DNA of 64,000 nt from Paraburkholderia fungorum (lineage in GTDB: Bacteria > Pseudomonadota > Gammaproteobacteria > Burkholderiales > Burkholderiaceae), in contig NZ_MCAS01000005.1 of assembly GCF_003610895.1 (NCBI RefSeq), positions 156,943 through 220,942 on the forward strand. Reading direction: 5' to 3'. Shown piece after piece: positions 28,556 through 38,113 of this stretch. Each line of letters begins with the position of its first letter. Positions within the stretch are counted from its first letter, which is position 1. The notes under the pieces are model-generated. The model was not told where the DNA came from, did no database searches, and saw only the letters and a list, made by a program, of their open reading frames with translations. The position numbers and the translations under genes were made by a program.

Positions 28556-28722
28556 TCCGGTTTGCCTATTTCCAACCCCCTGTTCCGAAGCCACCAAGGC
28601 GTTCCGGAAAGGAAACGTGCCTCCGAGTTTCAATGAACTCTTCAATGAACTCCAAAGCGCGGCTCTTTTCGGGAAACTTTCACGGCGTTCGAACTCAGAA
28701 TTAGCGTATTAGGAGTGCTCTC

Positions 28723-28956
28723 ATGGCACGCGTATGCCAAGTAACTGGGAAAGCGCCGATGAGCGGCAACAACGTTTCCCACGCGAACAACAAAACCAAG
28801 CGCCGGTTCCTGCCGAACCTGCAAAACCGCCGTATTTGGGTGGAAAGCGAAAACCGTTGGGTGCGTCTGCGCGTTTCGAACGCCGGCCTGCGCCTGATCG
28901 ACAAGAACGGTATCGACGCTGTGCTCGCAGATCTGCGCGCACGCGGTGAAGCCTAA
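28723..28956 (+). CDS. rpmB: 50S ribosomal protein L28
   Basis: The 77-residue basic protein begins [29 protein letters not shown], with the conserved N-terminus and [11 protein letters not shown] segment of L28, and ends in the helix [15 protein letters not shown] lies seven bases before the ATG. It binds 23S rRNA near the E site. It is followed 10 bp later by rpmG, the usual rpmBG pair. Confidence 0.97.
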   Translation: MARVCQVTGKAPMSGNNVSHANNKTKRRFLPNLQNRRIWVESENRWVRLRVSNAGLRLIDKNGIDAVLADLRARGEA

Positions 28957-28966
28957 GGAGTAAATC

Positions 28967-29134
28967 ATGGCGAAAGGCGCACGCGACAAGATCAAGTTGG
29001 AATCGACCGCAGGCACGGGTCACTTCTACACGACGACGAAGAACAAACGCAACATGCCGGAAAAGATGCTGATCAAGAAATTTGATCCGGTCGTCCGTAA
29101 GCACGTTGACTACAAGGAAACCAAGATTAAATAA
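28967..29134 (+). CDS. rpmG: 50S ribosomal protein L33
   Basis: This 55-codon gene encodes [20 protein letters not shown] and so on, a standard L33 with the [14 protein letters not shown] and [10 protein letters not shown] motifs and no zinc cysteines (the C-minus form). It starts 10 bp after rpmB behind an AAGGAG site and ends before a strong terminator. Confidence 0.97.
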   Translation: MAKGARDKIKLESTAGTGHFYTTTKNKRNMPEKMLIKKFDPVVRKHVDYKETKIK

Positions 29135-29171
29135 ATCTTGGCTCCTGCCTGACGAAGGCAAAAAGACTTGC

Positions 29172-29203
29172 AAAAAAGCCCTGCATTCGTGCAGGGCTTT
29201 TTT
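29172..29203 (+). terminator. rpmB-rpmG intrinsic terminator
   Basis: GCCCTGCA and TGCAGGGC pair around a stable TTCG tetraloop (29186-29189), flanked by six A residues and six T residues. Confidence 0.92.
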
Positions 29204-29232
29204 GTTTTCCGAACTCCATCATCGCACTATCC

Positions 29233-29283
29233 AGCTGTTCTTTAGCTGTTCTTTAGCTGCTCTTTTCCTATCAGGACAGTCCT
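29233..29283 (+). promoter_or_regulatory. Triple 11-bp repeat and palindrome upstream of nadB
   Basis: AGCTGTTCTTT occurs at 29233-29243 and 29244-29254, and with one change at 29255-29265. AGGAC-a-GTCCT follows at 29273-29283. The repeat length is one helical turn, so a protein could bind one face of the DNA. It may be an operator or activator region for nadB. Confidence 0.4.
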
Positions 29284-29393
29284 ATCCTGTTCGGCCAGCT
29301 TTCCCTCACTCGTTGTGGCGCGTATCCTTTCTCGTTTTAGCGGCGTGCGGACGGCACGGCGTCATGGCAAAACGAAAGATGGAGATGCGGGCG

Positions 29394-30992
29394 ATGGAAT
29401 TCGATGTAGCGATTGTCGGTAGCGGTCTGGCAGGTTTGAGCGTCGCGCTCAATCTCGCGCAGTCCCGGCGGGTTGCGGTGGTCGCCAAGCGATCGATGAC
29501 CGAAGGCGCGAGCGATTGGGCGCAAGGCGGGATCGCCGCGGTACTGGACTCAGCGGACAGCATCGAAAACCACGTGCGCGACACGCTGATAGCCGGCGGC
29601 GGTTTGTGCGACGAGACGGCAACACGCTTCATCGTCGAGCATGGGCGCGCCGCGATCGAATGGCTGATTGAGCAAGGCGTGCCATTCACCAAAGACGACG
29701 CGGCCGAACTCGGCTTTCATCTGACACGTGAAGGCGGCCATAGTCATCGCCGGATCATTCACGCTGCGGATGCAACTGGCCATGCCGTGGTCGCCACGCT
29801 CAGCGAACTGGTGCGCCGTCATCCCAACATTACCCTGCTCGAAGACCACTACGCGATCGACCTGATCACATCCGATCGCCTCGGGTTGCCCGGCCGTCGC
29901 TGCCACGGTTTGTACGCACTCGATCTGCAAAGCGGCCGCACCGTGACGATCGAAGCGCCGCATACCGTGCTCGCAACCGGCGGCGCCGGCAAGGTCTATC
30001 TGTACACCACCAACCCCGACACTGCGACTGGCGACGGTATCGCGATGGCCTGGCGCGCTGGCTGCCGCGTGTCGAACATGGAATTCATCCAGTTCCATCC
30101 AACCTGCCTGTTCCATCCTTATGCGAAGTCCTTCCTGATCTCGGAAGCGGTGCGCGGCGAAGGCGGTATTCTGAAGCTGCCCGACGGCACGCGCTTCATG
30201 CCGAACCACGACGAGCGCGCCGAACTCGCGCCGCGCGACATCGTCGCGCGCGCAATCGACTTCGAGATCAAAAAGCGCGGCATTGATTGCGTATATCTCG
30301 ACATCAGCCATCAGTCGCCGGAATTCCTGCGTGAACACTTCCCGACGATTCTGGCCCGCTGCCTCGAATTCGGTATCGACATCACGAAGGAACCCATTCC
30401 GGTTGTGCCTGCCGCGCACTACACGTGCGGCGGCGTCGTGACGGATCTGGCAGGCCGCACCGATCTGGCAGGCCTCTACGCGGTCGGGGAAACGTCATGC
30501 ACCGGTCTGCACGGCGCAAACCGGCTTGCAAGCAATTCCTTACTCGAGTGTCTTGTGATCGGACGTTCCGCTGCGCAGGCCATTGAGGAAGAAGGTTTCA
30601 GCGCCGCGGTTCACGCCCCGCTGCCGGACTGGGACGAAAGCCGCGTGTCCGATCCAGACGAAGAAGTGGTCGTCGCGCACAACTGGGATGAGCTGCGCCG
30701 CCTCATGTGGAACTACGTGGGCATTGTGCGCACGGACAAGCGGCTTATGCGAGCCAAGCATCGGCTCGCCCTGCTGCGCGACGAGATCCACGAGTATTAC
30801 GCGAATTTCAAGGTCAGCCGCGATTTGCTTGAACTGCGCAATCTGGTCGACGTGGCGTCGCTGATTGTCGAAGGCGCCCGCTCACGGCGCGAGAGCCGCG
30901 GCCTGCACTTCAGCCGCGACTGGCCGGCCACTTTGCCTAAAGCGCTGCCAACGGTCCTGTCGCCAGAGCACGTGCGTAACCGCAACGTGTGA
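29394..30992 (+). CDS. nadB: L-aspartate oxidase
   Basis: The 532-residue flavoprotein oxidises aspartate to iminoaspartate in the first step of de novo NAD synthesis. It begins with the dinucleotide-binding motif [17 protein letters not shown] and has [11 protein letters not shown], the catalytic-region arginine in [11 protein letters not shown], and HYTCGGV near residue 345. ATG 29394 has GGAG nine bases upstream; in-frame ATGs at 29364 and 29385 are alternatives. The product goes to NadA, encoded convergently. The gene ends at a shared bidirectional terminator. Confidence 0.93.
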   Translation: MEFDVAIVGSGLAGLSVALNLAQSRRVAVVAKRSMTEGASDWAQGGIAAVLDSADSIENHVRDTLIAGGGLCDETATRFIVEHGRAAIEWLIEQGVPFTKDDAAELGFHLTREGGHSHRRIIHAADATGHAVVATLSELVRRHPNITLLEDHYAIDLITSDRLGLPGRRCHGLYALDLQSGRTVTIEAPHTVLATGGAGKVYLYTTNPDTATGDGIAMAWRAGCRVSNMEFIQFHPTCLFHPYAKSFLISEAVRGEGGILKLPDGTRFMPNHDERAELAPRDIVARAIDFEIKKRGIDCVYLDISHQSPEFLREHFPTILARCLEFGIDITKEPIPVVPAAHYTCGGVVTDLAGRTDLAGLYAVGETSCTGLHGANRLASNSLLECLVIGRSAAQAIEEEGFSAAVHAPLPDWDESRVSDPDEEVVVAHNWDELRRLMWNYVGIVRTDKRLMRAKHRLALLRDEIHEYYANFKVSRDLLELRNLVDVASLIVEGARSRRESRGLHFSRDWPATLPKALPTVLSPEHVRNRNV

Positions 30993-31010
30993 CTTGCAAC
31001 GCTGCAGTGA

Positions 31011-31044
31011 AAAAGCCATCGCCGGTTTCCCGGCGATGGCTTTT
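31011..31044. terminator. Bidirectional terminator between nadB and nadC
   Basis: GCCATCGCCGG and CCGGCGATGGC pair around a TTTC loop (31026-31029), flanked by AAAA on the left and TTTTT on the right. Confidence 0.9.
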
Positions 31045-31075
31045 TCATGGATTGAGAACAGCGTGGGTGTACAGC

Positions 31076-31975
31076 TTAGACGATCCGCATGGAGTAATCC
31101 GTCGCGCGCACATCTTTGGTCAGTGCACCGATGGACACGCGGTCGACACCCGTTTCCGCAATAGTCCGCACCGTCTCGAAGTTCACGCCACCCGACACCT
31201 CCAGCACTGCCCGCCCGGCGGTAATACGCACCGCGTCGCGCATCGCATCGAACGAAAAATTATCCAGCAGAACCGATTTCGCGCGATGCGTCAAGGCGAT
31301 TTCCAACTGCGCCAGCGTTTCCACTTCGATCTGGATCGACACGCCCGCGTTCAGCGCGAGCGCCGCATCCATCGCGGCGCCAACACCGCCCGCTGCGGCG
31401 ATGTGGTTTTCCTTGATCAGAATACCGTCATACAACGCAAGCCGCTGATTCGCACCACCGCCCACGCGCACCGCGTATTTCTGCGCGAGCCGCAAGCCCG
31501 GTAAGGTCTTACGCGTATCGAGGACACGCGTCTGAGTGTGAGCAATCGCGTCAACATAGCGGCGCGTCGCAGTCGCCACACCCGACAGCAGTTGCAGGAA
31601 ATTCAGCGCATTGCGTTCAGCGGTCAACAGCGCACGAACAGGACCGTGCAACTCGCAAACCGGCGTATCCGCCGTCATACGATCACCCTCGCGATAACGC
31701 CACTGCACGCCGATGCGCGGATCGAGCTGGCGCATCACCGCGTTGAACCAGGGCACACCGCACAGCACAGCATCTTCACGCACAATAATGCGCGCATCGC
31801 GCACGTCGTCCGCGGGAACGAGGCGGCCGGTCTGATCGCCCGCGCCAACATCTTCGGCGAGCGCGTCAGCGACGTTGCGCGCCAACGCCGCATCGAATGC
31901 GGCGCCGTACTGTGCCTGAATCTCCGCGAACAACGGCGACACCGCCTCGGCCTGATTGTGTTCCACCGCCCCCAT
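31076..31975 (-). CDS. nadC: Nicotinate-nucleotide pyrophosphorylase (quinolinate phosphoribosyltransferase)
   Basis: This 299-residue enzyme condenses quinolinate with PRPP to give nicotinate mononucleotide. Characteristic stretches are ALAEDVGAGDQT, ERNALNFLQLLSGVAT, LDTRKTLPGLR and KYAVRVGGGANQR, which carry the phosphate- and quinolinate-binding arginines and lysine. ATG 31975 overlaps the nadA stop by one base (TAATG), so nadA and nadC are translationally coupled. Confidence 0.95.
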   Translation of the reverse strand: MGAVEHNQAEAVSPLFAEIQAQYGAAFDAALARNVADALAEDVGAGDQTGRLVPADDVRDARIIVREDAVLCGVPWFNAVMRQLDPRIGVQWRYREGDRMTADTPVCELHGPVRALLTAERNALNFLQLLSGVATATRRYVDAIAHTQTRVLDTRKTLPGLRLAQKYAVRVGGGANQRLALYDGILIKENHIAAAGGVGAAMDAALALNAGVSIQIEVETLAQLEIALTHRAKSVLLDNFSFDAMRDAVRITAGRAVLEVSGGVNFETVRTIAETGVDRVSIGALTKDVRATDYSMRIV

Positions 31976-33114
31976 TACGCCGCTCCCACGTTCGAATACA
32001 GTTGCGCGTCACGCGCGAGGTCGCCACTGGCTTGCACGCGTTTCTTGTGACGCGCCGCGAAGTCGAGCATCCGGTCGATCGGTAGACGGGCACGCTCGCC
32101 AATCGCCCGGTCGACGAAGATTTCGTTGTGACCGCGCTCGAGCACGTCAGCCAGATTGGCGAGGCCGTTCATCGCCATCCACGGGCAATGCGCGCAGCTC
32201 TTGCAGGTCGCGCTGTTGCCGGCCGTGGGCGCGGCGATCAAGGTCTTGCCGGGCGCAGCAAGCTGCATCTTGTGCAGAATGCCGAGATCGGTAGCCACGA
32301 TGAAATGCGTCGCGTCGAGTTTTTGCGCGGCATCGATCAACTGGGTTGTCGAACCCACCACATCCGCTTGCGCCACTACGTTGGCAGGCGACTCCGGATG
32401 CACCAGCACTTTTGCGCCCGGATATTCGGCGCGCAACAGATCGAGTTCGATGCTTTTGAATTCGTCGTGCACGAGACACGAACCCTGCCACAGCAGCATG
32501 TCCGCGCCGGTCTTGCTCTGGATATAGCTGCCAAGGTGCCGGTCCGGCGCCCAGATGATCTTTTCGCCGCGTGCGTGCAAGTCGGCAACGATCTCCAGCC
32601 CGATCGACGACGTCACCATCCAGTCCGCACGCGCCTTAACCGCCGCGCTGGTGTTCGCATACACGACCACCGTGCGATCCGGATGGGCGTCACAGAAGGC
32701 CGAGAATTCATCGACCGGACAGCCGAGGTCGAGCGAACAGGTCGCGTCGAGATCGGGCATCAGAATGCGTTTGTCCGGACTCAGGATTTTCGCGGTCTCG
32801 CCCATGAAACGCACGCCCGCCACCACCAGCGTTTGCGCTTCATGATCTCGGCCGAAACGCGCCATCTCGAGCGAATCAGCCACGCAGCCGCCGGTTTCGT
32901 CGGCGAGTTCCTGCAGCTCTGCGTCGACATAGTAGTGCGCGACGAGCACGGCTTTTTCGCGCTTGAGCAATGCGCGGATGCGTTCCTTCAGCGCCACCCT
33001 CTGCTCCGCCGACGGCACGTCGGGCACCTTCGCCCACGCCTGCCCGATCCCGCAGGTCATGCCCTGCGCCAGTGGGCGGTCGTATTCGACGGCCCTGATC
33101 GTCTGCTGATCCAT
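31975..33114 (-). CDS. nadA: Quinolinate synthase
   Basis: The 379-residue enzyme makes quinolinate from iminoaspartate and dihydroxyacetone phosphate and holds a [4Fe-4S] cluster. The three cluster cysteines are visible in [16 protein letters not shown] and the CKSCAHCPW region. [14 protein letters not shown] and [13 protein letters not shown] are substrate-binding segments. The start at 33114 follows a GGAG site; the frame to 33201 is longer by chance. With nadC and nadB it completes the aspartate route to NAD. Confidence 0.95.
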   Translation of the reverse strand: MDQQTIRAVEYDRPLAQGMTCGIGQAWAKVPDVPSAEQRVALKERIRALLKREKAVLVAHYYVDAELQELADETGGCVADSLEMARFGRDHEAQTLVVAGVRFMGETAKILSPDKRILMPDLDATCSLDLGCPVDEFSAFCDAHPDRTVVVYANTSAAVKARADWMVTSSIGLEIVADLHARGEKIIWAPDRHLGSYIQSKTGADMLLWQGSCLVHDEFKSIELDLLRAEYPGAKVLVHPESPANVVAQADVVGSTTQLIDAAQKLDATHFIVATDLGILHKMQLAAPGKTLIAAPTAGNSATCKSCAHCPWMAMNGLANLADVLERGHNEIFVDRAIGERARLPIDRMLDFAARHKKRVQASGDLARDAQLYSNVGAA

Positions 33115-33188
33115 GATCTCCTCTGCCTTCGCTCTGCCGCCGCGGACTATCAATCGCGTGTCGTTGAAATTACCGCGGCCCAAAAAGC

Positions 33189-33212
33189 AAAACCCCGCCA
33201 ACGCGGGGTTTT
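33189..33212 (-). terminator. Terminator downstream of the desaturase gene
   Basis: AAAACCCCGC and GCGGGGTTTT pair around a four-base loop, and the minus strand continues with five T after a GC. It separates the desaturase transcript from nadA. Confidence 0.85.
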
Positions 33213-33256
33213 GTGACGTAACGAAATTTTAATAGATTTCGCGATCGGGCATACGA

Positions 33257-34453
33257 TCAAGCATAGCGACGCAGACGCATTGCGAATTCCTGCAGCGCTT
33301 TGATACCGCTCTGCTCAGCGCGATGACACCAGTCTTGCAACTGAATCAACAGTTGATCGCGCGACGCATTGGAGCGCTCCCACATTGCTGCCAGCTCGTT
33401 GCGCATGTCGATGTAGGTCTTGAGCTTCTGGCTGTTCGCAAAGATTTGCGGCAACTGACGCTTCTGCGGCTCGTCGAGACCCGCCTCTTCCTTGTGGAAC
33501 CAGCTACGCGCGCCGCGCATGACCTGATACTTCTCGCGCGCGCCCACTTCCTTCAGATGTGCCAGCTCCTGGCGGTAAGCACGCTTGAGCGCCTTGCCGT
33601 AACGCGCCATCACTTCATAGCGGTTTGCCAGCACGGCTTGCAACGTATCCTGATCGAGCACCAGCTTGCCGGAGGTGAGACGCGGCGTAGGCGCGACCTT
33701 CTTCACCTTGGCCAGACGGAACGCCGACATGATGCGGATGTACATCCAGCCGATGTCGAACTCATACCACTTGTTCGACAGCTTGGCCGACGTCGCGTAG
33801 GTGTGGTGATTGTTATGCAGCTCTTCACCACCGATGATGATGCCCCACGGGAAAATGTTGGTGCTGGCATCCGACGAGTTGAAGTTACGGTAGCCCCACC
33901 AGTGCGCAAGGCCGTTCACGACACCGGCGGCCCAGAACGGAATCCACACCATTTGCACAGCCCAGATGGTCAGGCCGACGACGCCGAACAGCGCGACGTT
34001 CAGCACCATCATCAGGCTCACGCCGAGGATCGGGTACTTGGTGTAGACGTTGCGTTCCATCCAGTCGTTCGGCGTGCCGTGACTGAACTTGCGCATGGTT
34101 TCTTCATTCTTGGCTTCGCTACGATACAGTTCCGCGCCTTCGAGCAGCACCTTCCAGATGCCGCGCGTTTGCGGGCTGTGCGGATCTTCTTCGGTCTCGC
34201 ACTTGGCGTGGTGCTTACGGTGAATCGCGGCCCATTGGCCGGTCAACATGCCCGTGGTCATCCACAGCCAGAAACGGAAAAAATGACTGACGACCGGATG
34301 CAGCTCCAGCGCGCGGTGCGCCTGGCAGCGATGCAGATAGACCGTTACGCCAATGATCGTGATGTGCGTCGCGACCAGCGTGTACAGCACAAGTTGCCAC
34401 CACGAGAAGTGCAGCAGACCGTGGGCAAGGAAATCGAGCAAGGAATTCAACAA
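33257..34453 (-). CDS. Fatty acid (acyl-CoA type) desaturase
   Basis: The 398-residue membrane enzyme shows the three histidine boxes of a di-iron desaturase: HRCQAHR (41-47), HRKHH (78-82) and HNNHH (213-217). These bind the iron pair that inserts a delta-9-type double bond. Hydrophobic helices precede and separate the boxes. After the third box there are about 170 further residues, rich in charged helices, that are common in the betaproteobacterial form. It is monocistronic with its own terminator. Which position it desaturates cannot be read from sequence. Confidence 0.88.
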   Translation of the reverse strand: MLNSLLDFLAHGLLHFSWWQLVLYTLVATHITIIGVTVYLHRCQAHRALELHPVVSHFFRFWLWMTTGMLTGQWAAIHRKHHAKCETEEDPHSPQTRGIWKVLLEGAELYRSEAKNEETMRKFSHGTPNDWMERNVYTKYPILGVSLMMVLNVALFGVVGLTIWAVQMVWIPFWAAGVVNGLAHWWGYRNFNSSDASTNIFPWGIIIGGEELHNNHHTYATSAKLSNKWYEFDIGWMYIRIMSAFRLAKVKKVAPTPRLTSGKLVLDQDTLQAVLANRYEVMARYGKALKRAYRQELAHLKEVGAREKYQVMRGARSWFHKEEAGLDEPQKRQLPQIFANSQKLKTYIDMRNELAAMWERSNASRDQLLIQLQDWCHRAEQSGIKALQEFAMRLRRYA

Positions 34454-34656
34454 GGCAATTTACCTGTGGAACAAGAGACGCCAGACACACGCAAAATACG
34501 CATGTCAAGAAAGTGAAAGCATACAACGGGATTGGACGATATTCTACTTGAAGCGTTCCAAGTGTTTGTAACAAATAGGGATTTTTTGTGTGGCATCAAC
34601 GGAATAGAACACGCCGGAGGTCATTTTCAGACCTGCCAGCGGGTGCCAGGTGCCCG

Positions 34657-36012
34657 TCAGCGGGCGCTGTCGGCCTGATTGGCCGCAGGAGCGGTCATTG
34701 TTACCGCTTGCGGCATTGCGTCGCTCACGTTGCCGACGATTCGCACTTCGCGTTGCGCGAAAGGAATCGAGATGTCGTGTTCAGAGAACAAACGCCAGAT
34801 GTTGCGATTCACCGCCGAGCGCACGCCCGAGGTGCCCGTCGCCGCGTCTTCGATCCAGAAACCCAGTTCGAGATTGATGCCGTCGGCGCCAAAGCTCACC
34901 AGATAGGGCGTAGGCGCCGGTTCCTGCAGCACGCGCGCAACGCCCTGCGCGGCCTCGGCGAGCAGCGCCATTGCCTGCTCGACGTCGCAGGAGTAGGCGA
35001 CCTGCACGGCCAGCTTGGCATGGCCGCGCGTCTGATAGGAGGACTGGTTCTGCACCACGTCCGTAATCAGCTTTTCGTTCGGGATCAGCGTTTCGATGCC
35101 GTCCAGGCCGCGCACCACGGTATAACGCGTGCGGATCTGCGTGACCATGCCCTGCAGGCCGCTGACGTTGATCGTGTCGCCAATGCGCAGCGAGCGGTCG
35201 ATCAGAATGATGAAGCCCGAGACGTAATTGCTGGCGATCTTCTGCAGCCCGAACCCAAGCCCCACACCGAGCGCGCCGCCGAATACGCCCAACACGGTAA
35301 TGTCGATGCCGACCAGCGACAGGCTGATCAGTATCGCCGCCAGCACGAACGCGGCACGGCCGACTCGCGCCACCACCACCTTGAGGTTGGCGTCGAGCGT
35401 CTTTGAGCGCATCAGCCGGTCTTCGAAAGTGGCGCCGAGCCACATCGCGACGATCATCGTCACGCACACCCATAGGAGACCCGTGGTGAGCGAGAGCAGC
35501 GTCATGTGCGCATTCGCGACCCTGAAGCGCACGCTGCCCATCCAGGCAATCACGTCGTCCTGAATGCCCATCACGGTCAGGATCATGCCGGCCCAGACGA
35601 CCAGCGAGACGATCTTCTCGACCAGGAACAGCCACGGATGATTCGCACCGTCGTGGCTGAAAACCCGCCGCGCGAAGAAAAACACGATGTAAATCAGGCC
35701 GATGCCGAACAGGGGCACCAGCGCCAGGTCGAGCAGCGCGGTGTGCATGAACTGGCCGGTGATCGCCTGCGCCAGCCAGACGAGCGCCGCGCCGATCAGC
35801 GGAAAGAAGGCACGGTTCAGGCTTTCCGCGCCGAAGCGCAGAGTCTGGTAACGCGTCTGGCGCCGCAGGTCGAGCGTGCGGCGCACGAGGCGCGCGAGCA
35901 GCCACGCGACGGCAAGCGTCCCAAGCAGCACGCCGACCTGCCACAGCATGACCGGTTGCCCGAAGTCACGCGCGAGGTCGCCGAACATGTGAGGAAAAAT
36001 ACGGTTTAGCAT
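34657..36012 (-). CDS. MscS-family mechanosensitive channel
   Basis: This 451-residue membrane protein has about six hydrophobic helices in the first 250 residues. The MscS pore-lining helix and beta domain then appear in GALGVGLGFGLQKIASNYVSG, ILIDRSLRIGDTI and IRTRYTVVRGLDGIETLIPN. The cytoplasmic beta domain and mixed alpha/beta C-terminus follow. It is larger than classical MscS (286 residues) and closer to the YbdG/YnaI-type group. It probably releases solutes on osmotic downshock. A 14-bp hairpin sits 19 bp before its start, and rsmB-like and purN lie upstream on the same strand. Confidence 0.87.
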   Translation of the reverse strand: MLNRIFPHMFGDLARDFGQPVMLWQVGVLLGTLAVAWLLARLVRRTLDLRRQTRYQTLRFGAESLNRAFFPLIGAALVWLAQAITGQFMHTALLDLALVPLFGIGLIYIVFFFARRVFSHDGANHPWLFLVEKIVSLVVWAGMILTVMGIQDDVIAWMGSVRFRVANAHMTLLSLTTGLLWVCVTMIVAMWLGATFEDRLMRSKTLDANLKVVVARVGRAAFVLAAILISLSLVGIDITVLGVFGGALGVGLGFGLQKIASNYVSGFIILIDRSLRIGDTINVSGLQGMVTQIRTRYTVVRGLDGIETLIPNEKLITDVVQNQSSYQTRGHAKLAVQVAYSCDVEQAMALLAEAAQGVARVLQEPAPTPYLVSFGADGINLELGFWIEDAATGTSGVRSAVNRNIWRLFSEHDISIPFAQREVRIVGNVSDAMPQAVTMTAPAANQADSAR

Positions 36013-36030
36013 GATGTCGCCGAAATCGCC

Positions 36031-36065
36031 GGCGCACCGGGTTCAGGAAAAGAACCCGGTGCGCC
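36031..36065 (-). other. Strong hairpin without T-tract between rsmB-like gene and mscS-like gene
   Basis: GGCGCACCGGGTTC (36031-36044) pairs perfectly over 14 bp with 36052-36065 around a seven-base loop. No T-tract follows on the minus strand. It may stabilise the upstream mRNA, reduce read-through, or limit access to the mscS start. Confidence 0.65.
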
Positions 36066-36085
36066 GCGCGAGTAGCCTGCTGCGT

Positions 36086-37345
36086 TTAGCTCTGGCGTTC
36101 CAGCACGGCCGCGAAGAAACCGTCGGTGGCGTGAAGATGCGGCCACAGCGACAGGTAATCGCCCATTTCCAGATCGATGCGCTGCTCGGCGAGCACGTCG
36201 CGCGCCGGCACCAAAGCGAAGTCCGGGTGGGCAGCGAGGAACTGCTGCACAACAGCTTCGTTTTCCGCTTCCAGAATCGAGCAGGTTGCGTAGACGAGAC
36301 GGCCGCCCTTCTTCACCAGACGCGAGGCGCTGGCCAGAATCGACAATTGCTTCGGCGCCAGCTCGGCCACCGATTCCGGCGACTGGCGCCACTTCAGGTC
36401 CGGGTTGCGGCGCAGCGTACCCAGGCCGCTGCACGGTGCGTCGACCAGCACCCGGTCGATCTTGCCGGCCAGGCGCTTGATCTTGGCGTCGTGCTCACTG
36501 TCGATCAGCACCGGATTCACGTTCGACAGCCCGCTGCGCGCGAGGCGCGGCTTGAGCTTGGCAAGGCGCCGCTCGGAGATGTCGAAGGCGTACAAACGCC
36601 CGGTGGAGCGCATCGCCGCGCCCAGCGCCAGCGTCTTGCCGCCCGCGCCCGCGCAGAAGTCCACGATCATTTCGCCGCGCTTGGGCGCGACCAGCGAACA
36701 CAGCAACTGGCTTCCCTCGTCCTGAACTTCGACCCAGCCATGCTGGAACGCGTCGAGCTTGGTGAGCGGCGGCTTGCCGACCACCCGCACGCCGAACGGT
36801 GCGAAAGGCGTCGCGCCACCTTCGATGCCGGCCTTCGACAGCGCGTTCAGCACGTCGTCGCGGCTTGCCTTGATCGGGTTCGCGCGCAGGTCCAGCGGCG
36901 CCGGATAGTTCAGCGCGGCGGCCAGTTGCGCCAGTTCCGCGGGTTCGAAACGCTTCGACAGCGCCTGGTGGATCCACTCGGGCAGATTCAGGCGAATCCG
37001 CAGCGGCAGGCTCTCCGGGTCAATCTTCGAAACGTGTTCGAGCCAGTGCGACTCGGTGTCCGACAGGAACGGCTTGAGGGCCGTGCGCCCTGCCGTCTGC
37101 ATCAGTCCCAGCAAGGCCATGCGGCGAGCCGGGCTGCCCGCGCCACCTTCGGCGAGGTGGGCGAATTCCATCCGGCGGCGCAGCACCGCGAAGACCGCCT
37201 CGGCGATCACGCCGCGCTCGCCGTGCCCGAGCTTGGGATGCGCGCGGAAGAAACGGCTCGTCGTAGCGTCGGCCGGGCCGTTGAGTTTCAGGACTTCAGC
37301 CAGCAAAGTCTCAGTTTGTCCAATCAAAAAACCATGTAATCTCAT
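36086..37345 (-). CDS. RsmB-like 16S rRNA (cytosine-C5)-methyltransferase
   Basis: This 419-residue RNA methyltransferase has an N-terminal all-alpha NusB-like part and a SAM-binding Rossmann domain with VDFCAGAGGKTLALG. Motif IV DAPCSGLGTLRRNPDLKW carries one catalytic Cys, and motif VI LVYATCSILEAEN carries the nucleophile Cys. The order matches RsmB, which methylates C967 of 16S rRNA. ATG 37345 overlaps the purN stop as ATGA. The frame upstream to 37381 is not conserved. Confidence 0.87.
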   Translation of the reverse strand: MRLHGFLIGQTETLLAEVLKLNGPADATTSRFFRAHPKLGHGERGVIAEAVFAVLRRRMEFAHLAEGGAGSPARRMALLGLMQTAGRTALKPFLSDTESHWLEHVSKIDPESLPLRIRLNLPEWIHQALSKRFEPAELAQLAAALNYPAPLDLRANPIKASRDDVLNALSKAGIEGGATPFAPFGVRVVGKPPLTKLDAFQHGWVEVQDEGSQLLCSLVAPKRGEMIVDFCAGAGGKTLALGAAMRSTGRLYAFDISERRLAKLKPRLARSGLSNVNPVLIDSEHDAKIKRLAGKIDRVLVDAPCSGLGTLRRNPDLKWRQSPESVAELAPKQLSILASASRLVKKGGRLVYATCSILEAENEAVVQQFLAAHPDFALVPARDVLAEQRIDLEMGDYLSLWPHLHATDGFFAAVLERQS

Positions 37346-37995
37346 GCGCCCTCTCCGGCGGTGTGACCGGCAAAGAGCCATTGCGGCTCCGGCGGCGTAA
37401 GCGTGACGCGCAAGCCGTCGAGAGCAAGACGCCCTTCGACGAACCAGCGCACCGCGCGTGGATAGATAATGTGTTCGGTTGCCAGCACGCGTTCCGCGAG
37501 CATGGCGGGGGTGTCGCCAGCCTCAATGGGGACAGCCGCCTGCGCGACGATCGGCCCGTGATCCAGCTGCGACGTGACAAAATGCACCGACGCGCCGTGC
37601 AAGCGCACGCCGGCGTCAAGCGCCTGTTGATGGGTTTTCAGGCCCGGAAAGCTCGGCAGCAGCGACGGGTGCACGTTCAGCATGCGCCCGGCGTAACGGT
37701 CGACGAAACCGGGCGTGAGCACCCGCATGAAGCCGGCGAGCACGACCAGATCGGGCGCGAAGCTGTCGATTTCGCGCGCCAGCGCGGTGTCGAAGCTCTC
37801 GCGATCGGGAAACTGGCGATGGTCGACCACCGCCGTGGCAATGCCGTGCGACGCCGCGAACGCAAGGCCCGCAGCGTCAGGACGGTTGGCAATCACGGCG
37901 GCGACTTGCGCCGCCCAGCCCTCGTCCGCGCAGGCGCGAACTATAGCTTCCATGTTGCTTCCCCGTCCGGAAATCAGGATGACGAGTTTTTTCAT
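37342..37995 (-). CDS. purN: Phosphoribosylglycinamide formyltransferase
   Basis: The 217-residue enzyme transfers a formyl group from 10-formyl-THF to GAR in purine synthesis. ISGRGSNMEAI binds the phosphate, LNVHPSLLPSFPG holds the catalytic-site His and Pro, and GASVHFVTSQLDHGPIVAQ includes the catalytic Asp. The gene is divergent from ribF and translationally coupled to the rsmB-like gene downstream. Confidence 0.95.
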   Translation of the reverse strand: MKKLVILISGRGSNMEAIVRACADEGWAAQVAAVIANRPDAAGLAFAASHGIATAVVDHRQFPDRESFDTALAREIDSFAPDLVVLAGFMRVLTPGFVDRYAGRMLNVHPSLLPSFPGLKTHQQALDAGVRLHGASVHFVTSQLDHGPIVAQAAVPIEAGDTPAMLAERVLATEHIIYPRAVRWFVEGRLALDGLRVTLTPPEPQWLFAGHTAGEGA

Positions 37996-38113
37996 CCGCG
38001 GATTTTATCATTCGGGGGACACTGAAACGGCGACGCGCCGCCGTCTCGTGCGCTGAGCGTTTATAATCGTTTGTTTTGCGGCTCCCCGGCCGCCCTACCT
38101 CAAACCCGCTATC

